Shown here: piece by piece, positions 57,224-64,000 of the stretch
How the letters are laid out: the number at the start of each line of letters is the position of its first letter
Numbering within the stretch: the first letter of the stretch is position 1
Source: Modicisalibacter luteus DSM 23508
Lineage (GTDB): Bacteria; Pseudomonadota; Gammaproteobacteria; Pseudomonadales; Halomonadaceae
NCBI RefSeq assembly: GCF_000378505.1
Contig: NZ_KB900006.1
Location: forward strand, 1 to 64,000
Direction: 5' to 3'
Length of the DNA stretch: 64,000 nt
Notes under the pieces: generated by a model
Database searches by the model: none
Seen by the model: the letters and a program-made list of their open reading frames with translations, nothing else
What the model was told of the DNA's origin: nothing
Program-made: the position numbers and the translations under genes

Positions 57224-58584
57224 GCGCCCAGGACAGTCTCTATCGACGCTTGTTGGTGTGGTTGCTCCTGCCATTGCTAGGCTTGGGCGCCTTGATGTTG
57301 TTTCAAGCTTACTTGGGCGCCCGCGATACCGCCGACCGTGCGTTCGATCGACTGTTGGAAGCCTCGTCGCTAGCGATCGCGGAACAGGTCAAATGGCAGG
57401 ACGAAAGCCTATGGCTCGACCTAGCACCTGCCGCACTGGAAATGCTGGCAACCGACGCTGAAGAGCGAGTCTTCTACGCACTCTACAACGCCCAAGGTGA
57501 GTTCATTACCGGTAACGCCAACCTACCCGGCCTGAGCGCCAGCGACGAGCAATCGCTGTATTACGACAACGTGACCTGGAATGGCCAGCACTTGCGCGTA
57601 GGGGTTCGGGAAGCCCGCCTAGAAGACTGGAGCCAGCGGGAGCGCTTCGAGGTTCGCGTCGCACACACCCGTGAAGGCCGCGAACGCCTCACTCAAGACC
57701 TCTTTCAAGGCAGCCTGGTACGGGTTGCAATCATGGCGCTGCTGGCCGCATGCACACTCGTGCTGACCATTCGCTTTGCCTTGTCGCCCCTGACCCGGCT
57801 GCGTCGCGCCATTCGCGAGCGTGACCCTCGCACACTGGCACCGCTGGAACTCGACCTGCCTCGTGAACTCGCCGAGCTGCGCGAGACGCTGAACGAGCTC
57901 CTGGCGCGCATGCGCCGAGTGCGTGCCAACCAGGAGCGGTTCATCGGGGATGCCTCGCACCAGTTGCGCACACCGCTAGCCGGCCTTTCGGCTCGCGCCG
58001 AACTCGCCTTGCGCCAGGAAAATCCCTCCCTCTGGCGCGATGCTCTGAAGGCCATGCAGGCCACCAGCGCCAGCACGGCTCGCCTGGCAGTACAGCTGCT
58101 ATCGATGACACGACTCAACAATCCCGAGACCAGCCCCGAGCTTGTCCCGCTGGACCTGAACCAAGTGGCCCGTACCGCTACGCTTGGGGCTCTGGGCGCC
58201 TGCCACCGCGACGGCATCGACCTCGGCGTGGAAGCGCCCGAAGAGGAAACCCTGATCCATGGTGTTAGCTGGCAACTGGAAGAGTGCCTGGTCAATTTGA
58301 TCGACAATGCACGCCGCTATGGTGCCCGCCGAATCACCGTGCGCGTGCTGACCGAACCTCCCACGCTGGAAGTGGAGGATGATGGACCCGGTATTCCTGC
58401 CGAGTTACGGTTAATGGTGCTTCGGCCTTTTTTCCGCGGTAGCGACACGGGCGAAGGTTCTGGTCTCGGCCTGGCCATCGTCGACAGCATCGCCCGTGCT
58501 CACCATGCCCGTCTGACCCTGCACGATGCCAGTGACGGCCACGGACTGCGCGTGTCAATGCGCTTCACGGGGGATCGTTCATGA
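57220..58584 (+). CDS. tctE: Sensor histidine kinase (TctE-like)
   Basis: 454 residues: membrane segments near 10-30 and 167-187, a ~135-residue periplasmic sensor domain of the TctE-type N-terminal fold, HisKA with His247 in GDASHQLRTPLAGL, then ATPase boxes NLIDNARRYG and GEGSGLGLAIV. Start is GTG 57220, coupled to the regulator. It overlaps the binding-protein gene by 4 bases, so the periplasmic protein may be part of the sensor. Confidence 0.92.
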   Translation: MSAQDSLYRRLLVWLLLPLLGLGALMLFQAYLGARDTADRAFDRLLEASSLAIAEQVKWQDESLWLDLAPAALEMLATDAEERVFYALYNAQGEFITGNANLPGLSASDEQSLYYDNVTWNGQHLRVGVREARLEDWSQRERFEVRVAHTREGRERLTQDLFQGSLVRVAIMALLAACTLVLTIRFALSPLTRLRRAIRERDPRTLAPLELDLPRELAELRETLNELLARMRRVRANQERFIGDASHQLRTPLAGLSARAELALRQENPSLWRDALKAMQATSASTARLAVQLLSMTRLNNPETSPELVPLDLNQVARTATLGALGACHRDGIDLGVEAPEEETLIHGVSWQLEECLVNLIDNARRYGARRITVRVLTEPPTLEVEDDGPGIPAELRLMVLRPFFRGSDTGEGSGLGLAIVDSIARAHHARLTLHDASDGHGLRVSMRFTGDRS

Positions 58585-59705
58585 TGCTACGACTCCTGCT
58601 TGCACTGAGCGTCATGCTGGGACTCGAGCTCTCCCCCCTTCATGCGGCCCAGGCGGCTCAACTGCTGCACTACCCCGCCCAGCAAGGTACCGTCGACAAC
58701 TCCCAGCTGGATATCTCGGGAGCGGTGGATACGCCGCTCATCGCGCCCGTACTGGAAGACTTCCATCGATTGAATCCAGACATTGCCCTTACCTACCGCA
58801 ACCTCACCACCTTGGAGGTCTATCGGACCTTTATCGACGGCAACGAAAACCCCCAGTCCGACGTTGTCATGTCGTCTGCCATGCCTTGGCAATACCAACT
58901 GGCCAACAACGGTTACGCTCGCCCTCTCGAACTGGACAACGCCGAACGCTGGCCGACCTGGGCCCGCTGGCGTCAGGAATTGTTCGGCATCACCTTCGAG
59001 CCGGTGGTCATCGTCTATCGCAAGGCGTTGGCCGACCACTATGGAAAAATCAATAGCCATGCCGAGCTGTTGTCGCTGCTCGAGCGCGAACGCGAGGCTC
59101 TGAGAGGCCGCGTAGTGACCTATGATCCGGCCCGTAGCGGCGCCGGCTACACCTATGCGGTCGAAGAAGCACGCCTGTCACCCCGTTACTGGGAGCTGGT
59201 TGCCGCCCTGGGCGGCGTCGAAGCCGACCTGGTGGGAACAACGCAGGAGATGCTCGATGGCCTGGCCGAGGGCCGCTACCTGATCGGCTACAACCTGCTG
59301 GGCAGCTACGCTCACGGCTTCGCCGAGGAACACCCGGAACTGGAAATCGTCATACCGAGCGATTACGCCCTGGTCATGCAGCGTCTGGCGTTCCTGCCAC
59401 GCTCGGCAGACAACCCCGAGGCAGCACGGCGTTTCTTCGACTACCTGCTAAGTGAACATGGCCAGCGCGTAATCAGCGAACAGACACCGCTCGGTGCCGT
59501 TCACCCGGCCCTGGAGGGGCCCGGCAGTGCCAGCGCGCTGCGTGCTCAGCTAGGTGAGGCGCTACGCCCGATACGCCTTGGGCCAGGATTACTGGCGACA
59601 CTCGATAAGCTCAAGCGAGAAGCGCTACTGGCCCGCTGGAACCGCGAGTTCCACCGCCCCTCGACACCAGCCGATACACCCCTATCAGAAGAGACAGCGC
59701 CATGA
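58581..59705 (+). CDS. Periplasmic substrate-binding protein co-encoded with kinase
   Basis: 374 residues with signal peptide (about 1-24, ending HAAQA) and a type II binding fold close to iron-binding/2-aminoethylphosphonate receptors: QLDISGAVDTPLIAPVLEDF, VVMSSAMPWQYQLANNG and YDPARSGAGYTYA. No permease or ATPase gene is adjacent, so it probably acts as a ligand sensor for the overlapping kinase rather than for transport (compare PgtC). Ligand unknown. Confidence 0.85.
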   Translation: MMLRLLLALSVMLGLELSPLHAAQAAQLLHYPAQQGTVDNSQLDISGAVDTPLIAPVLEDFHRLNPDIALTYRNLTTLEVYRTFIDGNENPQSDVVMSSAMPWQYQLANNGYARPLELDNAERWPTWARWRQELFGITFEPVVIVYRKALADHYGKINSHAELLSLLEREREALRGRVVTYDPARSGAGYTYAVEEARLSPRYWELVAALGGVEADLVGTTQEMLDGLAEGRYLIGYNLLGSYAHGFAEEHPELEIVIPSDYALVMQRLAFLPRSADNPEAARRFFDYLLSEHGQRVISEQTPLGAVHPALEGPGSASALRAQLGEALRPIRLGPGLLATLDKLKREALLARWNREFHRPSTPADTPLSEETAP

Positions 59706-60478
59706 TGCGACTCGACCAGTTGCTGGTCGCGCAGGGCCTGGTGCGTTCACGCACCCGAGCCCAGCGTCTCATCCGCCATGGCCGGGTTAGCCTGGCCGAT
59801 GCCCCCACCCGCAAGCTGACCAAGCCAGGAGAAAAAGTGCCCGATGATGCGCTGCTTATCGTCGCCGACGATGCCGAGGAGCGCTACGTATCGCGGGCAG
59901 GCCTCAAGCTGGAAGCGTTGCTCGAGTCCCTCCAGTTGCGGCTGGACAACCGGTTGGTCCTCGACGTCGGGCAGTCTACCGGGGGCTTCACCGATTGTGC
60001 TCTACGTTACGGCGCCGTCCATGTCATCGGCGTCGAAGTCGGCCATGGCCAACTGGATGCCGAGCTTCGCCAGGACCCGCGCGTTACCTGCCTGGAAGGG
60101 CTCAATGCGCGCGCCATGGCCGATGATCCGCATCTGCAGGCCGCGCTCGGCGCCCAGAAGCCAAACCAGATCTCGGTCGCCGTCATGGACGTCTCGTTCA
60201 TTTCCCAAACCCTGATCCTGCCCGAACTGGGCCGCCTGCTAATGCCCGGTACCGAGCTGCTAACCCTGGTCAAGCCCCAGTTCGAGGTGGGGCCTGGCAA
60301 GGTGGACCCGCGAGGGATCGTCAGCGACCCAACGCTTTACAGCGAGGTGGAGCGGCGTATACGCGCATGCTGTGCCGAGCATGGCTTCGAGATTCTAGCC
60401 TGGCGAGACAGTCCAATCCTGGGCGGCGATGGTAACCGCGAATTCCTGCTCTATGCGCGAAAGGGTCCGGGCGGCTAG
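59702..60478 (+). CDS. tlyA: TlyA-type rRNA methyltransferase/S4 protein
   Basis: 258 residues. N-terminal S4 RNA-binding domain (MRLDQLLVAQGLVRSRTRAQ) and an FtsJ-like methyltransferase domain with SAM motif DVGQSTGGFTDCAL (about 88-101) and MDVSFISQTLILPEL. Family members 2'-O-methylate 16S and 23S rRNA. The start overlaps the upstream stop. Convergent with the mscK gene, overlapping by 4 bases. Confidence 0.9.
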   Translation: MMRLDQLLVAQGLVRSRTRAQRLIRHGRVSLADAPTRKLTKPGEKVPDDALLIVADDAEERYVSRAGLKLEALLESLQLRLDNRLVLDVGQSTGGFTDCALRYGAVHVIGVEVGHGQLDAELRQDPRVTCLEGLNARAMADDPHLQAALGAQKPNQISVAVMDVSFISQTLILPELGRLLMPGTELLTLVKPQFEVGPGKVDPRGIVSDPTLYSEVERRIRACCAEHGFEILAWRDSPILGGDGNREFLLYARKGPGG

Positions 60479-63400
60479 CTAGCGCCGCCCATCGGTTTCC
60501 CCTCGGGCTGCGACAGTACCTTCGCCGCCTGGCCATCGGCATTGTGTAGCCAGACATCCATCTGATTGAAGGCAATGCGAATGCCGTGTTCGCGAAACAG
60601 CACATCGAGCCGCCGGTTGATTTCATCAGCGGCATACAACCGGTCGAGCAAATCGTTGACGAAGATGCGCAGCTCGAAGTTGAAGGCGGTCGCCCCATAG
60701 CTAGTGCAGAAAACCTGTGGCTCAGGATCCTTGAGCACCCGCGGGTTATTCACCGCCGCATCACGCAACAATCGATGCACGGTATCCAGATCGGAGCCAT
60801 GGGCCACACCGTAATTGAGTACGACGCGAGTGATATTGTCAGATAGCGACCAGTTGATGAGCTGATCCGTCACAAAGGTTTTATTGGGGATGATGATTTC
60901 CTTGCGATCGAAGTCGGTCACGGTCGTGGCACGAATGCGGATACGGCTGACAGTACCGTGCAGATTGCCTAGCGTGATGGTGTCACCAATGCGTATCGGA
61001 CGCTCGAACAGGATAATCAGGCCAGAAATGAAATTGGCAAAAATTTCCTGCAGGCCGAACCCCAGCCCCACCCCCAGAGCCGCGACGAGCCATTGCAACT
61101 TGCCCCACGACACCCCCATCGTGCCCAGCGACACCACGATGCCAACGCCCACGATGGTGTACGACAGCAACGAGGAAATAGCATAGGCACTGCCCTGCTT
61201 GAGCGACAGCCTTGACAGGACCATGACCTCGAGTAGCCCCGGCAGGTTGCGAGCCATGACGAACGTCAGCACCACAATGGCCAACCCCGTCATGAGATCA
61301 GCAACAGTAATCGGTGCCTGGGTCAGGCTCTCGCCCTCACCCCGCGTGATCGACCATACCCTCACGTTATCGAGGTAAGACAGTACCGCCAGCAAGTCTG
61401 CCCATACCAGGTACAGAACCAGCGAGAACCCCAGAAACAGGATCAACTTGGACAGGCGCAGCGATTGCTGGTTGACCTGATCGAGGTCCAGCGGAGGTTC
61501 TTCTACAACTTCAAGCCCGCCTTCCGCGCCCTCCTGCACCTGCGCTCGGCGTCGTGCCACAGCACGCCGATAGGCCAGGCGCCGCGCCGCCACTGCCAGG
61601 CCGCGCACGACCGCGGCCTCGATAAGTATCCAAGAGCCAAAAATATAGAGGCTGATCACGAAACGGTTGATCAGTTGCAAGGCGGTATATTCATAGCCCA
61701 TCACAATCAGCACACACAGCGTGAGCGTCGCAGCCGATAAGGTCAGTCCCAGGGCCAGGCGGAAGGGATTGGTTCCGAAATGCGGAATATGCGCCATGAT
61801 CAAGCGAGCAATAAGCACACTCATCGCCAGCAGGCCACCCAGCAACAGCAGTAGCGAAAGCGGGCGCTCAGCCAGAGAGGCCTCGTCTCCACGCGCGATG
61901 GTGCCGATCAGGAGGATAGGTATCAGTGCGACCCCCAGCCACCAAAGCAGGTGACGTAACCGCGATGCGTAGGCTGTCGGCCAATGGAAATGGCGGATTG
62001 CCACACCATCAGGTACCAACAGGCGCCGGGCCAACGCCACCACGCCCCAGGCGAGCGCCAGCTGAAGCAGTGCCCCGCCGAAGGTGGCCACGAGCCCCTG
62101 CCACCCTGTAGACAAGGCCACTCCCACCGCCGCTAGCGTCAATGGCCCGGGCGCTGCCAGTAGCGCATTGAGCAGGATGGCACGAGGGGTATGCATCTGG
62201 GTATCGCGCTTGAGCCGCCCGATCTGTTCATGAAGAGTGAGCAAATGCGCCTTGATGCGCCAGCGTCGTAATAGCAACAACGCAGCCAGCAACAACGGCA
62301 CCAGCGCCCAGAGTGCTGCAGGTCGTGGTGTCTGACCCAGCCCCGTGACGATTCGCCGCCATTCACCCTCGGCAAGTTGTGCCATGGTCAACGCGGGCAA
62401 TTGGCGTAACCACGTCAGGTCCAGCAAACGCCGGTTGGCGACCCAGAACAGTTGCTCTTCAATCGTGGCGCGCAGGCTCTTGCTGATATCCAGAAGTTGC
62501 TGCTGGTTGAGCTGAAGATCGATGGCGGTCGTGAGAAGCTCACCATACTCCTGCTCAAGCTGATCCACCTGCTCACGACGTGAACGGTACAGGCGGGTTA
62601 GCGAATCGACCAATGCCGGCGTCGCTTCGACACCAGCCTCGGCAAGCCGGGCTTGGGCCAATTGCTCGATATCGCGCAGGTCTTCCCGCTGACGCCCCAG
62701 ATCGAACTGCTTGAGGCGAATATCGGCAATTTCTTCCTGCAACCCTTTGACAGCATCGACCTTGGGCAAGGCACTGCGCTGCTCGCGAAGTATCCGCGAC
62801 AGCAACAAACTGCCACGTATCGCCTCGATTTGCTCGTTGAGAGTACGCTGGACCTGGCGCACCCGATCCAACTGCGTGCGCACCTTGATCCCCTCGCGCT
62901 CCAAGGTGTTGTTACGATCAATGATCCGTAACAGCTCCGAGTTCAGGTCGCGATTGAGGGTTTGTGCACGAGCCACCACCGGATGACCAGCCGCCACGGG
63001 ATCATGGCGCGCCGAGTCATTGACGGCATTTTCGAGTTTTTCGCGACGTTTCTGATCGAGCACCGCCTGCATCAGGGTCAAACGATCCTGGACATTATCG
63101 ATCCGGCTGTTCAGGACGTCGCGTTCCAGCTTCGCCAGCTCGTACAAACGGGTATTGGTCGCCAACTGGCGGCGTTTCAGGGCCAGCCGGCTCTCGGCCA
63201 GTTGCAGTTCGCTGAGCAACTTCCAATACGCCGGATCATCCTTGGCGCCTGTATGATCGTCCAGACTTGAGCGCAGTGCCTCGATGCGCTTCAGCGCTTC
63301 CGTAATATCCGCCTGAGCCCGCTCGGGCAACGTTTGCGCTTCGATCAATTGCGAGTTGGTCGCTGCCAGGCGGTCTTGAAGCGACTTCAACTCGTTGAGG

Positions 63401-63798
63401 GCTTCGGTCACCCGCTCCTCGAGTTCATCCTGGCCGATTTTCTCAAGCGTCGTTGCGCTGGGGATCTCGTCGCGTTCAACATACTGGCGAGCCTGACGTT
63501 CAAGGCGCTGCATTTCCTCGGGGGCTTGTTCGAGTCGCTTTTCCAACTCGCTACGCTGTTTTTCGATCGTGGCCAGATTCCCGACCGCCTCGAGAGTGGC
63601 CCGTAACGCATCGATTTCCTCTTTCTGGCTAGTATCGGGCTTCTCGATAGACGTCAACGTTTCCAGGCGCTGACTGAGCACGTCCTTTTCAGGCAACGAT
63701 TCCTGTGCCAAGGTGGGCATAGCGACTGCCATTAGCCACAGCCACACCAACGTTATTACCAACCACCCGGTATTCCCTGTTCGCGCCACTACCACCAT
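60475..63798 (-). CDS. MscK/KefA-type mechanosensitive channel
   Basis: 1107 residues: signal peptide (about 1-31, ending TLAQ), long periplasmic coiled-coil (about 35-460), about 11 membrane segments (about 490-890) and a C-terminal MscS domain (about 905-1080), with LGVGLGFGLQEIFANFISG as pore-lining helix. It opens under membrane tension after hypo-osmotic shock; fitting for a salt-tolerant organism. ATG 63798 lies directly beside GAGG, so GTG 63789 is an alternative start. Confidence 0.92.
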   Translation of the reverse strand: MVVVARTGNTGWLVITLVWLWLMAVAMPTLAQESLPEKDVLSQRLETLTSIEKPDTSQKEEIDALRATLEAVGNLATIEKQRSELEKRLEQAPEEMQRLERQARQYVERDEIPSATTLEKIGQDELEERVTEALNELKSLQDRLAATNSQLIEAQTLPERAQADITEALKRIEALRSSLDDHTGAKDDPAYWKLLSELQLAESRLALKRRQLATNTRLYELAKLERDVLNSRIDNVQDRLTLMQAVLDQKRREKLENAVNDSARHDPVAAGHPVVARAQTLNRDLNSELLRIIDRNNTLEREGIKVRTQLDRVRQVQRTLNEQIEAIRGSLLLSRILREQRSALPKVDAVKGLQEEIADIRLKQFDLGRQREDLRDIEQLAQARLAEAGVEATPALVDSLTRLYRSRREQVDQLEQEYGELLTTAIDLQLNQQQLLDISKSLRATIEEQLFWVANRRLLDLTWLRQLPALTMAQLAEGEWRRIVTGLGQTPRPAALWALVPLLLAALLLLRRWRIKAHLLTLHEQIGRLKRDTQMHTPRAILLNALLAAPGPLTLAAVGVALSTGWQGLVATFGGALLQLALAWGVVALARRLLVPDGVAIRHFHWPTAYASRLRHLLWWLGVALIPILLIGTIARGDEASLAERPLSLLLLLGGLLAMSVLIARLIMAHIPHFGTNPFRLALGLTLSAATLTLCVLIVMGYEYTALQLINRFVISLYIFGSWILIEAAVVRGLAVAARRLAYRRAVARRRAQVQEGAEGGLEVVEEPPLDLDQVNQQSLRLSKLILFLGFSLVLYLVWADLLAVLSYLDNVRVWSITRGEGESLTQAPITVADLMTGLAIVVLTFVMARNLPGLLEVMVLSRLSLKQGSAYAISSLLSYTIVGVGIVVSLGTMGVSWGKLQWLVAALGVGLGFGLQEIFANFISGLIILFERPIRIGDTITLGNLHGTVSRIRIRATTVTDFDRKEIIIPNKTFVTDQLINWSLSDNITRVVLNYGVAHGSDLDTVHRLLRDAAVNNPRVLKDPEPQVFCTSYGATAFNFELRIFVNDLLDRLYAADEINRRLDVLFREHGIRIAFNQMDVWLHNADGQAAKVLSQPEGKPMGGAS

Positions 63799-63884
63799 CC
63801 TCGTATCGATCGCTTACCCAGCGCCATTTCGTCGCGCATTGTGTGCCCGACCCGGCGCGTTGGCAATCTTCCCCCTGAGACGAT

Positions 63885-63912
63885 TTGACTTAGCTGGACG
63901 GCATGGTAGAAA
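63885..63912 (+). promoter_or_regulatory. Promoter of the 3'-edge gene
   Basis: TTGACT, 16-base spacer, TAGAAA, 33 bases before the start codon of the truncated gene. Confidence 0.55.
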
Positions 63913-63944
63913 GACACGTTTGCTGCCTTCTATAGGATACTGAT

Positions 63945-64000
63945 ATGGCATGGCCCGCCCCCTTGCGTGTGATGCGTCTAAGTCTCTGCTCATTGGCGCT
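63945..64000 (+). CDS. Start of an exported or membrane protein gene (partial)
   Basis: ATG 63945 with AGGA 7 bases upstream and a promoter behind it. The 18 readable codons encode MAWPAPLRVMRLSLCSLA, which looks like the front of a signal peptide. The gene continues beyond the right edge, so nothing more can be said about function. Confidence 0.55.
   Translation, partial: MAWPAPLRVMRLSLCSLA

Overview
The window is a gene-dense, chromosomal stretch from a GC-rich gammaproteobacterium. Protein character (Pseudomonas-like FadD, FabH2-type synthase, MlaA, TctCBA) and moderate-to-high GC with a few AT-rich intergenic pockets fit a member of the Halomonadaceae or a close relative. This placement is an inference: only the first ~12 bases of a 16S rRNA gene are present, and no search was run. 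There is no prophage, IS element, CRISPR array or tRNA that I can recognise.

Layout. 1-641: 5' edge of a leftward 16S rRNA gene with its leader (boxA) and three tandem promoters. 642-6024: leftward propionate (2-methylcitrate) operon gntR-prpB-prpC-prpD behind a self-contained promoter/operator region, preceded by an alpha/beta hydrolase. 6143-9922: pabB, cysH, cysB and trxA (folate precursor; sulfate assimilation). 9981-10383: AT-rich gap, then an AI-2E family permease. 11621-16422: acyl-CoA dehydrogenase, short-chain dehydrogenase, TetR regulator and thiolase (beta-oxidation type), with PsrA-like and LiuR-like operators. 16509-20961: pstSCAB with a near-perfect Pho box. 21059-28165: TSUP permease, Bcr-type MFS pump, a receiver-only protein with a multi-PAS kinase, and a chemoreceptor. 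28232-32788: transaldolase, then an operon FabH-like synthase - MlaA - PPM phosphatase - STAS protein. 32838-43917: HrpA helicase, FadD, a class II amidotransferase/VWA/membrane-protein operon, and oligopeptidase B. 43977-49123: rnd-ycgL-ycgN, dnaX-ybaB-recR and the SRP RNA gene. 49422-52688: a two-gene unit of an ATP-grasp ligase and a large protein with a papain/calpain-like catalytic pattern. 52771-59705: tctCBA tricarboxylate transporter, a short IclR protein, and an overlapping response regulator - histidine kinase - periplasmic binding protein operon. 59702-63798: TlyA methyltransferase and a giant MscK-type channel. 63945-64000: start of one more gene.

How it fits together. Several blocks concern acyl-CoA and carboxylate use: propionate oxidation, beta-oxidation enzymes, FadD and Tct transport. 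The candidate operators suggest separate control by a local GntR protein, a PsrA-like and a LiuR-like regulator encoded elsewhere, PhoB, and the local TctDE-like system. The most unusual element is the ATP-grasp plus papain-fold pair at 49422-52688. I can assign fold-level features to both proteins but no known pathway; it is the best candidate in the window for an undescribed system.
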